This document shows positions 1 through 7,669 of a stretch of 40,206 nt of DNA, one piece after another. The stretch is from NCBI RefSeq assembly GCF_011947365.2, contig NZ_JAAVSH020000001.1, forward strand, positions 3,868,581 to 3,908,786, read 5' to 3'. The DNA is from an endosymbiont of Lamellibrachia barhami (GTDB lineage Bacteria; Pseudomonadota; Gammaproteobacteria; Chromatiales; Chromatiaceae). How positions within the stretch are numbered: position 1 is the stretch's first letter; each line of letters starts with the position of its first letter. Under the pieces are notes generated by a model that was not told the origin of the DNA, searched no databases, and was given only the letters and a program-made list of their open reading frames with translations. A program made the translations under genes and the position numbers.

Positions 1-321
1 TGCGGAATAGACGTGCTTCACACCCGGAATCTCCGACATGATCCGTTCCAGCGGAGCTATGGCCAGACCGGATACCTGTTCCGCAGCCGCACCGGGATAC
101 TGAACGAAGATATCCACCATCGGCACGGAGATCTGCGGATCCTCCTGGCGGGGCGTGATGACGAGACCGAGCAGCCCCATTAACATCATGGCCAGGAAGA
201 ACAGGGGGGAGAGAGGCGACTCAATGAAGAATCTGGCGGTTCTGCCTGCCAGACCCAGATGCGCGTCGTTGTTGGGGTCCATCGAATGGGGCTGATCGAG
301 ATTATTGTCGTTCTGACTCAT
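1..321 (-). CDS. RND efflux pump permease, N-terminal part (cut by window edge)
   Basis: This is the first 107 codons of an inner-membrane RND transporter of the AcrB/HAE1 type, reading leftward out of the window. I translated it by hand from the ATG at 319-321. A short polar N-terminus is followed by a first membrane helix (about residues 38-57, ending LLGLVITPRQEDPQ). Next comes the typical start of the periplasmic porter domain, with a YPGAAAEQV motif and the stretch PLERIMSEIPGV. Family members use the proton gradient to expel drugs or other small molecules through a tripartite complex. The membrane fusion partner lies just upstream at 457-1611. The substrate cannot be told from this fragment. 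Confidence 0.88.
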   Translation of the reverse strand, partial: MSQNDNNLDQPHSMDPNNDAHLGLAGRTARFFIESPLSPLFFLAMMLMGLLGLVITPRQEDPQISVPMVDIFVQYPGAAAEQVSGLAIAPLERIMSEIPGVKHVYSA

Positions 322-387
322 GTGCGGACTCAAAGTATCTGCAACTGCAGGATCCGATGATCTTGCAAGGGTTCAGGGCAAAAACCC

Positions 388-405
388 GGGGAGGTACGCC
401 TCCCC
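388..405 (-). terminator. Hairpin between the two efflux genes
   Basis: A perfect 7-bp stem (GGGGAGG/CCTCCCC) with a 4-nt loop is followed on the minus strand by GGG and five T. It lies between the end of the membrane fusion gene and the start of the pump gene. It could be a partial terminator that lowers pump expression relative to the adaptor, or an RNA processing or stability element. Confidence 0.45.
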
Positions 406-456
406 TCGATTCAAATGTCTTCAAAAAATTATGCTAGACGACTGAGGAGACGCCGC

Positions 457-1611
457 CTATCTGGACGGCGAGGTCCAACCGGCACTGATACCGACACCGG
501 GATTACGCGCTATCCGTTCGCCGGCCTTGAGACCGGACAGGACAGTAGTATAGCCGCCGGGAAGCTGCTCACCCACCCGGATCAGGCGCAATTGATGCTT
601 GCCTTCGTCACCGAGCACATAGACACCGGGGAGGCTGCCGTTGTAACGAATTGCGCTACTGGGGATAACCGGGTTGCTGCGTGCCGGCGCATTGAAATCA
701 GGCACCATCACCTTGGCATACATACCAGGTGCAGAGACTCCCTGGGGCAGATCGAACTTGACGGTCACGGTGTGACGTTGCGCATCAGCCATGGGAAAGA
801 TCTGCGCGACCCGCACCGGAATCTCCTGATCGCCAATATCCAGCTCCGCCCGCAGCATCATGCCTTCACTCAGACCGGGACGCAGACGGCCCGGGACATC
901 CACAACAATCTGCAGATACTCCACATCGGCGAATTTCAATAGGGGCTGACCCGGCTGAACAGTGTCCCCCACCTCGATAAACTTTTTCATGATCATGCCG
1001 CTAAACGGCGCCACACTCTTGGCATCCCTGAGCTTGGCATCGATCGCCCGAATCTCGGACTGCACGCGGACGATTGAATTGCGCGCCGACTGAATGCGGG
1101 TCTGGGAAGAGTAGATATCGGCGCCGCGCTCAACATCGCGGTCGCGTTCACCCATCATGTCTTCCATGGGACTGGTGAACATTTGATCGAACAGGTTGGG
1201 TACGCCCATGCCGCCCATCGATGATTTGGTCTTGGGCGACCAGAGTTCGCGATTGTACTGTACACCCGCATTTCGCAGCTGAACATCGGCGTTCGCCAGC
1301 TGCGCCATCGCGGCCTGGCGCTTGGCGCGTAACTCGCTGTCATCGAGTTCCACCAGCAGATCTCTGTCCTTAAAGGCATCACCTTCGATGCCTGCGAGAA
1401 ACTTGACCCGACCCGGCAGCTGCGCTGAGAGGGTCACCTCTTTGTATGGCACCACGGTGCCACCAAGAGAGACATGCGGCACGCCCTGCGACTGCTGTAC
1501 AACAAAGTAGTCGCCGCCACTCAGTGGCGCCTGCGCCACTGCACTGGTCGACACCGCCATTGCAGATGCGATCCCGGCGCTCAAAATCAACGCCTTTAGT
1601 CTGTCACCCAT
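457..1611 (-). CDS. RND efflux membrane fusion protein (periplasmic adaptor)
   Basis: This 384-residue protein has a cleavable-looking signal sequence (hydrophobic to about residue 26, ending AVAQA). It has the HlyD/AcrA layout: a first beta/lipoyl half around residues 45-90 (GGTVVPYKEVTLSAQLPGRV), an alpha-hairpin to about 195, and the second lipoyl half with the APFSGMI and GDTVQPGQPLLKFADV motifs at about 200-230. The beta-barrel and membrane-proximal domains follow. It would link the inner-membrane pump at 1-321 to an outer-membrane channel not seen here. The hairpin carries a Met-rich insertion (about residues 130-153, including SMGGMG and SPMEDMMG), unusual for a generic adaptor. The start at 1611 has only a weak ribosome binding site. 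Pump and adaptor are clearly co-directional, 135 bp apart. Confidence 0.9.
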   Translation of the reverse strand: MGDRLKALILSAGIASAMAVSTSAVAQAPLSGGDYFVVQQSQGVPHVSLGGTVVPYKEVTLSAQLPGRVKFLAGIEGDAFKDRDLLVELDDSELRAKRQAAMAQLANADVQLRNAGVQYNRELWSPKTKSSMGGMGVPNLFDQMFTSPMEDMMGERDRDVERGADIYSSQTRIQSARNSIVRVQSEIRAIDAKLRDAKSVAPFSGMIMKKFIEVGDTVQPGQPLLKFADVEYLQIVVDVPGRLRPGLSEGMMLRAELDIGDQEIPVRVAQIFPMADAQRHTVTVKFDLPQGVSAPGMYAKVMVPDFNAPARSNPVIPSSAIRYNGSLPGVYVLGDEGKHQLRLIRVGEQLPGGYTTVLSGLKAGERIARNPGVGISAGWTSPSR

Positions 1612-1719
1612 AGTTCCGTACTATCCAAATGCTTGAAGTGAAATTGTGGAATAATAGCCTGTTGCAACTGCCATTCTCGATGCCATGAGGTAGCAGAGCG
1701 ATGAAAAACCATCCAATAA

Positions 1720-2114
1720 TCAGGCGCGCCCCATCACTGAGAAGCTCTTGATAAACGGCTTCGCCATGCGCGGATCCTTGACCATGGCGGAGTAGTCTCA
1801 ACCACGAACTTCATCTTGCGCGAGGTAAATGCCAAGCCGAGCCCCATCATTCCAGGAGGCTTGGTCATCCATTTGCGCCACTGCTCATCAGAGGCACGGA
1901 TATCCCAATTCATCTCCTGGCCATCGAAGGCGCCGGCAGCTGTCGCCTTGCCGTTTTCCACCACGAGCACGCCCTTGGGCTGTGCTTCGCCATCAAATCC
2001 ATATCCGATCACACTATTGAAACCAATCTGTGCCAGTGCATCTGACAACTCGGGCTCGGCATTCCAGTGCCCCATGAAACTCTTCATCCACTCATCGGAA
2101 AACAGCTCGGCCAT
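1720..2114 (-). pseudogene. SCP2-like sterol-carrier domain protein, frameshifted near the 3' end
   Basis: The first ~105 residues look like a small SCP2-family lipid-binding protein (VIGYGFDGEAQPKGVLVVENGK and an LGLAFTSRKMKFVV core). After KFVV the frame runs into an unlikely Arg/Trp-rich tail ending at 1734. Shifting frame at about 1796-1801 instead gives DYSAMVKDPRMAKPFIKSF and a stop at 1720, the sensible SCP2 C-terminus. One missing G (a GTT GGA GAC expected, GTT GAGAC seen) explains this. Either the gene is recently disrupted or the base call is wrong. Family members bind lipids or acyl chains; no partner is visible nearby. Confidence 0.7.
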
Positions 2115-2440
2115 GTCGCCTCCTCAGGCATATATTCAGTTGAATTAATTGCGGGACAACCCTGCCGGAGGGAGTGTCTCGGAACCTATCAGTATCCACG
2201 AAGCAGATTACCAATGCAAATAAACAGCTCGCAAAAACGCCTGTCATATAGAAATTTCAGTAATTACCTAATTTCCTAAATATATAGTTATCAAAGACCT
2301 AGAAACAACAACCGAAGAATGTTCGATTATCGGGAAAAATTAAACTCAAAATAGGTCTGTTGCCGCCCTGTTTCACGCGCTAGTATTTACCACATAATGA
2401 ATAAAAAGCGCCCGTTTGCAATTTAGGAGTCAAACTGAAG
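2115..2440. other. Divergent intergenic region
   Basis: These 326 bp separate the leftward SCP2-like gene from the rightward dynamin-like gene. The stretch from about 2220 to 2400 is clearly more AT-rich than its surroundings and must hold both promoters. I see no confident -35/-10 pair, repeat or RNA gene. An AGGAG ribosome binding site lies about 10 nt before the ATG at 2441. Confidence 0.5.
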
Positions 2441-3961
2441 ATGCACCCCGCCGGACAGATTATCGAGTCGCGTTTAGCACATCTTGAATCCCATCTCGAA
2501 CAGGAAAACCCGGTTCTGCTGAAAACCGTGCAGAGCTTCCGTATGCTCGACGGGATCGCCTTCAGGCTTGGGTTGTTGGAGGGGGACAACTCCTTCGCAA
2601 CTCAGATCCCCTGGTGGCCCCTTATCTCGATCCTTGGCACTTTCTCAGCGGGCAAATCGACCTTCATCAACCACTATATCCAACACAAGATGCAACGCTC
2701 CGGCAACCAGGCCGTGGACGACAAGTTCACCGTGCTCTGTTATAGCCGGGAAGAGACGGCGCACGCCCTGCCTGGCGTGGCACTGGATTCCGATCCCCGT
2801 TTTCCTTTCTATCAGATGTCCAACGAGATCGAGAAGGTTGCGACCGGCGAAGGCGTCCGCATCGACGCCTATCTGCAGTTGAAGACCTGCCCCAGCCAAA
2901 AACTGAAGGGCAAGATACTTATTGACTCCCCTGGATTCGATGCCGACGCACAACGCACCTCCACACTGCGCATCACTGACCACATCATCGATCTCTCCGA
3001 CCTGGTACTGGTCTTCTTTGATGCCAGGCACCCGGAACCCGGCGCAATGCGGGACACGCTCAGCCATCTGATAGAACACACCATCAAACGTCCCGACTCG
3101 GGAAAATTTCTCTACATCCTGAACCAGATCGATACCACAGCCCGGGAGAACAACCCGGAAGATGTCATTGCAGCCTGGCAGCGTGCATTGGGTGAACGCG
3201 GTCTCACTGCGGGACGTTTCTACGCCATTTACAATCCCGATGCCGCAGTGCCCATCGAAGACGAAGCCCTGCGCCAACGTTATGAATCAAAACGGGATGA
3301 AGACCTCAAAGAGATTCATGGCCGCATGGAAGAGGTCGAGATCGAACGTGCCTATCGCATCGTAGGCGCCTTGGAAAAGACCGCGCGGGATATCGGGGAG
3401 CGAACCATCCCAATGGTTATCCGCACCCTCGAATCCTGGCGTAAACGGGTACTCTGGGGCGACGGCATTGTCATGGGCGGCCTGCTACTGCTCCTGCTGG
3501 GATTCACCATCAACGCCGGGTACTGGCAAGGCATCAGCTTCGCCCCCCCCTGGCTCGACACCACCCCCGGCAGCATCCAGCCCTGGTTGGTGATAATCGG
3601 ACTGCTGCTAGTACTGACTCTGGTCCATTTCGGCATCAGATCACTGGCAGCAAAAACGCTGCTGGGCTCACTGAGAAAACAGGCTGAAAAGGCCGATTTG
3701 AAGGGTAACCCGGTTGGCAGCTTTCTGCGCAGCATCAAGCCCTGGCGCAGCATTTTCAGGCGCAACCCCGCCGGTTGGGGCCGCAAGACCCGTAAACAGC
3801 TGAAAAATGTATTGCAGGAGACAGACCTCTACGTACAGACCCTCAACGATCAGTTCACCAACCCTTCCGGCTCTGCCCAGATCACCATGGACGAGGCGTC
3901 TCCCTCCTTCGCCGATGAGCCTGCCGTCAAACAGGCTGCAGCCACTATCGAGAACACTTGA
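2441..3961 (+). CDS. Dynamin-like GTPase with two C-terminal membrane helices
   Basis: This 506-residue large GTPase has the dynamin-family G motifs: P-loop GTFSAGKST (66-74), a conserved Thr in KFTVLCY (about 97), DSPG of the G3 switch (162-165) and NQID of G4 (228-231). After the GTPase domain and an alpha-helical stretch (about 280-335) come two hydrophobic segments (about 343-362 and 381-402), then a basic tail and an acidic C-terminus. Bacterial dynamin-like proteins remodel or protect membranes; the two helices suggest anchoring in the inner membrane. It is transcribed alone. Convergent signalling genes follow, separated by a palindromic repeat. I cannot assign a specific cellular process. 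Confidence 0.85.
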   Translation: MHPAGQIIESRLAHLESHLEQENPVLLKTVQSFRMLDGIAFRLGLLEGDNSFATQIPWWPLISILGTFSAGKSTFINHYIQHKMQRSGNQAVDDKFTVLCYSREETAHALPGVALDSDPRFPFYQMSNEIEKVATGEGVRIDAYLQLKTCPSQKLKGKILIDSPGFDADAQRTSTLRITDHIIDLSDLVLVFFDARHPEPGAMRDTLSHLIEHTIKRPDSGKFLYILNQIDTTARENNPEDVIAAWQRALGERGLTAGRFYAIYNPDAAVPIEDEALRQRYESKRDEDLKEIHGRMEEVEIERAYRIVGALEKTARDIGERTIPMVIRTLESWRKRVLWGDGIVMGGLLLLLLGFTINAGYWQGISFAPPWLDTTPGSIQPWLVIIGLLLVLTLVHFGIRSLAAKTLLGSLRKQAEKADLKGNPVGSFLRSIKPWRSIFRRNPAGWGRKTRKQLKNVLQETDLYVQTLNDQFTNPSGSAQITMDEASPSFADEPAVKQAAATIENT

Positions 3962-3967
3962 GAAGAG

Positions 3968-4028
3968 CGCAGGAGCGGTACACCGCCGCGAAATTGATGG
4001 CAAAATCGGGTGGGGCACCGCTCCTGCG
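3968..4028. repeat. REP-like inverted repeat between convergent genes
   Basis: A perfect 12-bp inverted repeat CGCAGGAGCGGT (3968-3979) / ACCGCTCCTGCG (4017-4028) encloses 37 nt. The arms and the following CACCGCCGCGAA recall the GGAGCGG...CCGCGAA type of extragenic palindrome known from Pseudomonas and Xanthomonas. It sits exactly between the stop of the dynamin-like gene and the stop of the convergent diguanylate cyclase, so it may serve as a two-way terminator or mRNA end protector. Confidence 0.6.
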
Positions 4029-4043
4029 GTGAAAGGGTTGTGC

Positions 4044-5243
4044 TTAACCGTGTTCGCTACTGTCAAACACCTTGCGCCGGTTGCGGCCTTCCCGTTTGCA
4101 CTGGTACATGGCGCGGTCGGCTTCAGTGTAGAGCTGATCCACCAGCTCACTCACTGACCTCTCTTCCTGGCTCTCCGGACGCAGACGAGTGATACCGATA
4201 CAGGCGGTAATCTCCGGATTCGCTGCCGCTTCATCTTTCAGTTCGATCCTGAGCAACCGCTCCTGAATCCGTTGCGCGATCAGTTCGGTACCCTCCACAC
4301 CCGTATTGGGCAGAAGAATCACAAACTCTTCGCCGCCCAATCTGGCCACGATATCCCCGGTTCTGATCTCATCCTTGAGAACATCCGCAATCATACAGAG
4401 CACCCGATCACCAATCGCGTGCCCCCAGTTATCATTGACCCGTTTGAAGAAATCCACATCCATCAACATCAGACTGCAAGGCAGCTCATAACGCTTCGCC
4501 TGCGAGACCAGCACTTCCGCCTCGTCGAAGAAGTAGCGGCGATTCGGCAGCCCGGTCAACTCATCTACCGAAGAGAGCTGCTCATATTTCTGCTTAAGCG
4601 CCTCTGCCTCCTGCAATGCAGTACGCAGTTCATGGGTACGTTGATCCACCAGATATTCAAGGTCGTGCAGCATTCGATGATTGTGCAGCATCTGCCCCAG
4701 CGAACTACAAAACAGGCTAAGGGTGTGCTGTTGCCAAGGTTCAAAATATTCCGGCAGAGGATGTGAGGCGTTCAGAACACCCAGCACATCGTCGGCCATC
4801 TTTATCGGCACACAGATCAGTGAACCTGGCAGGTCTCCACCAAGCAAGGGGTTGGGTTTGAAACTGGCATTTTGTGCGCAGTCACGACAATATTGTAGCT
4901 GCCCTGTCTGCAAAGCAATGCCCATAATCCCTTCGCCGGGAGCAAACCGCATGAAATTTTGCCGGGTCTTTGAATCGGTTTTGCCACCCGCAACCATGCC
5001 GTGGGATTCATTGATGCTGGTACCCGCCACGCAGCGCAGCTCATTACCTTCAAGCCGGAATATGGAACAGTTCTCAAGATTCTGATATCTGACCAACTCT
5101 CCCAGCGCTTTCTCGATGACCTGTTCTTCCGTCAGGCCATCAAGTTCAAGCTGAGTGAGAGCCCTGAGCGCGGACAGAGAATCCAGCAGGCTGAAAAATC
5201 TTTCACGTAAATCCATTGATGTATGATTGAAGGACAAATCCAT
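4044..5243 (-). CDS. GAF-GGDEF diguanylate cyclase
   Basis: This 399-residue cytoplasmic enzyme should make cyclic di-GMP from two GTP. A GAF sensor domain (about 38-190) contains a Cys pair YCRDC (119-123) that might bind a cofactor or sense redox. A coiled coil (about 195-222) links it to the catalytic domain. The catalytic motif is RLGGEEF (301-307), and the inhibitory I-site RxxD is present five residues upstream (RTGD, 294-297), so product inhibition is expected. The start could be residue 1 or Met10. The gene begins 9 bp after the HDOD gene at 5253-6125, so the two form an operon, probably transcribed from the sigma-28-type promoter at 6160-6186. Confidence 0.9.
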   Translation of the reverse strand: MDLSFNHTSMDLRERFFSLLDSLSALRALTQLELDGLTEEQVIEKALGELVRYQNLENCSIFRLEGNELRCVAGTSINESHGMVAGGKTDSKTRQNFMRFAPGEGIMGIALQTGQLQYCRDCAQNASFKPNPLLGGDLPGSLICVPIKMADDVLGVLNASHPLPEYFEPWQQHTLSLFCSSLGQMLHNHRMLHDLEYLVDQRTHELRTALQEAEALKQKYEQLSSVDELTGLPNRRYFFDEAEVLVSQAKRYELPCSLMLMDVDFFKRVNDNWGHAIGDRVLCMIADVLKDEIRTGDIVARLGGEEFVILLPNTGVEGTELIAQRIQERLLRIELKDEAAANPEITACIGITRLRPESQEERSVSELVDQLYTEADRAMYQCKREGRNRRKVFDSSEHG

Positions 5244-5252
5244 ACGATGCCT

Positions 5253-6125
5253 CTATCCCGCCAACATTCTCGCGAGTGTCCGAATCTCATCCTCTTTTTC
5301 TGAAAATTCGACTTCCAGTGACTCTAGCACCTCAGCCGAGATTCCCAAACCCTGTTGTAACACCATATCCTCTTTCAACGATATTTGGTCACCACTCAAC
5401 GAACCTTTGATCCAGCGCAGAGCGGCTCCGACGAGTAATATCTCACTCCGTTCCCCCGTCGATCGGAAATCATCGGGATAGATTTGGTAATTAATTACAC
5501 GCACGACCAATTCAGGGAGATGCCAGCGGTCCGCCAGCCAGCTGCCCGCCTCACTGCTGGTGAGTCCGATCAGCTCCTGCTCGAGCTGTACCATCTCCCC
5601 TTCCGGTTCGAGCTGCTGCCGCTGCAGCACCTGGGAATACTCCTGCGGAAAACTGTTTACCAGTACCAAAATCCCCAGATCGACTAACAGACCACCCAAG
5701 TAGACGCCATCCGCGTCAGGCCGCTCTCCCGGCGCCATCTTCATCGCCAGTCGCCGGGCAAGCGCTGCCCCCCCCAAGGCGGAAAACCAGTACTTCTCCA
5801 GCTCGAAACCCGGACACCTGGAGGTATCGAAAGCCCCGCACATTGCAATGCTCAGCGCGAGACTTTTCACCATATTGAGTCCCAGCACACGGATGATCGC
5901 CTCCTTGACGGTATTGACCGGCTGCGGCTGGGCGAAATAGGCCGCATTCGCCAGCCCAAGGATCCGCGCTGCCAGCCCTGGATCCTGACCAATAATCCGG
6001 GAAAGTTCATCGATATCGACATCTGGATCGGACACTATGCCGAGCAGACTGCTTGCCGTACCCGACAGAGGCGGCAGGTGTTTGATCTGTATGATTTTTT
6101 GTTTTGCGGCTTGTGCAATAGCCAT
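5253..6125 (-). CDS. HDOD-domain signalling protein
   Basis: This 290-residue protein consists almost entirely of an HDOD domain, a non-catalytic relative of HD phosphohydrolases used as a signalling scaffold. Typical features are KIIQIKHLPPLSGTASSLL at the start, DPGLAARILGLANAAYFAQP (about 47-66), and the GLNMVKSLALSIA helix. There is no receiver or kinase domain. It heads a two-gene operon with a diguanylate cyclase, so it may regulate that enzyme or pass a signal to it. The promoter upstream (6160-6186) matches the flagellar sigma factor, which suggests a role in motility or the switch to sessile life. Confidence 0.87.
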   Translation of the reverse strand: MAIAQAAKQKIIQIKHLPPLSGTASSLLGIVSDPDVDIDELSRIIGQDPGLAARILGLANAAYFAQPQPVNTVKEAIIRVLGLNMVKSLALSIAMCGAFDTSRCPGFELEKYWFSALGGAALARRLAMKMAPGERPDADGVYLGGLLVDLGILVLVNSFPQEYSQVLQRQQLEPEGEMVQLEQELIGLTSSEAGSWLADRWHLPELVVRVINYQIYPDDFRSTGERSEILLVGAALRWIKGSLSGDQISLKEDMVLQQGLGISAEVLESLEVEFSEKEDEIRTLARMLAG

Positions 6126-6442
6126 TTTTTCAAACCCACGATGGTTTCAGATACTCATCTGATCGGCACAAAAGTCATTTTCTTTAGGCCACAGGACAGC
6201 ATAAACCCGCAATACAACTTTAAGTCTTGATAATAGATCACGGAAAACTGCACCACAAGCATAAACAGGCTTGCAGTATCGGAGGAGCTACCTTTCGTTG
6301 TATCATTGGAGGTATTACTGAAGCATCTGATGACACCGTGTTTTTCAGGAACCAGCAACTGCTCCCTCGCGCGCATCAGCCTACGCCCAGGCACCAAAAC
6401 CGGAAAGAAATCATCCAAATAACATCGCATCAAAATCAGGTC
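6126..6442. other. Divergent intergenic region, HDOD operon / nadA
   Basis: The left end of these 317 bp holds the sigma-28-type promoter for the HDOD operon (6160-6186). The reading frame of nadA stays open back to 6227, but the stretch 6227-6442 does not read like NadA, so I treat it as leader. I see no riboswitch-like structure I could defend in front of nadA. Confidence 0.5.
6160..6186 (-). promoter_or_regulatory. Sigma-28 (FliA)-type promoter of the HDOD-GGDEF operon
   Basis: On the minus strand TAAAGAAA (6179-6186), an 11-nt spacer and GCCGATCA (6160-6167) match the known sigma-28 pattern TAAAGTTT-N11-GCCGATAA. TAAAG and GCCGAT are exact. Predicted transcription would begin roughly 30 nt before the HDOD start codon. 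The match was found by eye and scored against the consensus only. Confidence 0.65.
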
Positions 6443-7513
6443 ATGAGTTCACAACAATCCCCTCTCAACTTACCAACCATAGACGTTCCGCCCCACCCTG
6501 AGTGGCCATCCCTTTCGGACAGTGAAAAAACAGCACTCAAGCGACGCATTATAAAATTGCTGGAACAACAGAATGCCGTCCTGGTCGCCCACTATTACAC
6601 CAATGCGGACCTGCAGGCGCTGGCGGAGGAGAGTGGCGGCTGCGTAGCTGATTCACTGGAGATGGCCCGCTTCGGCGCCGCTCAGGAGGCACAAACCCTG
6701 GTCGTCTGCGGCGTGCGATTCATGGGTGAGACCGCAAAGATACTCAGCCCGGAAAAACGGGTTATCATGCCCGATCTTGGCGCAACCTGTTCATTGGATG
6801 AAGGCTGCCCTGCAGACAAGTTCAGCGATTTCTGTGACCAACACCCTGACCATACGGTGGTGGTCTATGCCAATACCAGCGCGGAAGTAAAGGCCCGCTC
6901 CGACTGGGTGGTCACCTCCGGTATCGCTCTGCCGATCGTCAAGTATCTGGCTGAGAAGGGCGAGAAGGTACTTTGGGCGCCGGACAGACATCTGGGCAAC
7001 TATGTCCAAGGTGTTAGCGGTGCGGAGATGCTGTTCTGGCCCGGCTCCTGCGTGGTACATGAAGAGTTTAAATCTGTGGCTCTGGAGCGGATCAAACGAC
7101 TGCACCCGGATGCTGCAGTGCTGGTGCATCCCGAGTCACCACAAAATATCGTCGACCAGGCGGATGTCATTGGCTCCACCACCGCTCTGATCAAGGCGGT
7201 CTCGGAGATGAAGAACAAGGAGTTCATCGTCGCCACCGATGGCGGCATCTTCTATAAAATGCAGCAGATGGCCCCGGACAAGGTGCTTATAGAAGCGCCC
7301 ACCGCCGGTGAAGGCGCAACCTGCATCAGTTGTGCCCACTGCCCCTGGATGGGCATGAACGCGCTACAAAATCTTGCGGAGGTGCTGGAGAGCGGCGCCA
7401 ATGAGATCCACATCGACCCCGCGATACAGGAACGGGCGGTGGTGCCGATCCAGCGCATGTTGGACTTCGCCAGAACACATGACATCGGCATGAAGGAAAA
7501 GGGCAACGCTTGA
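6443..7513 (+). CDS. nadA: Quinolinate synthase A
   Basis: NadA condenses iminoaspartate with dihydroxyacetone phosphate to quinolinate in NAD biosynthesis, using a [4Fe-4S] cluster. The 356-residue product from ATG 6443 (AGG just upstream) has the usual length. Visible motifs include [18 protein letters not shown] (about 49-66), [32 protein letters not shown] (cluster Cys about 116), [12 protein letters not shown] (second Cys) and [13 protein letters not shown] (third Cys region). A longer frame from 6227 exists, but its first 72 residues are not NadA-like. No nadB is adjacent. The gene ends before two inverted repeats that separate it from the convergent cytochrome gene. Confidence 0.96.
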   Translation: MSSQQSPLNLPTIDVPPHPEWPSLSDSEKTALKRRIIKLLEQQNAVLVAHYYTNADLQALAEESGGCVADSLEMARFGAAQEAQTLVVCGVRFMGETAKILSPEKRVIMPDLGATCSLDEGCPADKFSDFCDQHPDHTVVVYANTSAEVKARSDWVVTSGIALPIVKYLAEKGEKVLWAPDRHLGNYVQGVSGAEMLFWPGSCVVHEEFKSVALERIKRLHPDAAVLVHPESPQNIVDQADVIGSTTALIKAVSEMKNKEFIVATDGGIFYKMQQMAPDKVLIEAPTAGEGATCISCAHCPWMGMNALQNLAEVLESGANEIHIDPAIQERAVVPIQRMLDFARTHDIGMKEKGNA

Positions 7514-7531
7514 GAGCCCAGAGGAGATAGA

Positions 7532-7605
7532 GGGGTCGGAGTCAAATTTGATCGAGTGATAATGTTGTCAGTGCCGCGATACCTGTCAAATTTGACTCCG
7601 ACCCC
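7532..7605. repeat. 20-bp perfect inverted repeat (MITE/REP-like)
   Basis: The left arm GGGGTCGGAGTCAAATTTGA (7532-7551) is repeated exactly in inverse at 7586-7605, with 34 nt between. The GGGGTCNGAGTC...GACTCNGACCCC ends resemble palindromes that accompany REP-associated (IS200-like) transposases in many proteobacteria. No transposase is in the window. It lies 18 bp after nadA. Confidence 0.7.
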
Positions 7606-7623
7606 GGTACCTGGCACTCAAGA

Positions 7624-7651
7624 CCACCGGAACCATCACTGGTTCCGGTGG
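7624..7651. terminator. Strong hairpin between convergent nadA and cytochrome c
   Basis: An 11-bp perfect stem CCACCGGAACC (7624-7634) / GGTTCCGGTGG (7641-7651) has a 6-nt loop. It lies 18 bp beyond the stop of the cytochrome gene and 110 bp beyond nadA. There is no clear T-run on either side, so it may terminate inefficiently or act to stabilise mRNA ends. Confidence 0.55.
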
Positions 7652-7669
7652 CGTCTCACCGACTCAGTG

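Noticed and set aside
415-942. Plus-strand open frame of 175 codons opposite the membrane fusion gene
   Set aside because: His/Arg-rich shadow of the well-supported gene on the other strand, with no ribosome binding site.
2645-3277. Minus-strand open frame of 210 codons inside the dynamin-like gene
   Set aside because: Antisense shadow of a gene with clear GTPase motifs.
6227-6442. N-terminal extension of nadA by 72 codons
   Set aside because: The residues do not look like any NadA, the ATG at 6443 has a ribosome binding site and gives the normal length.
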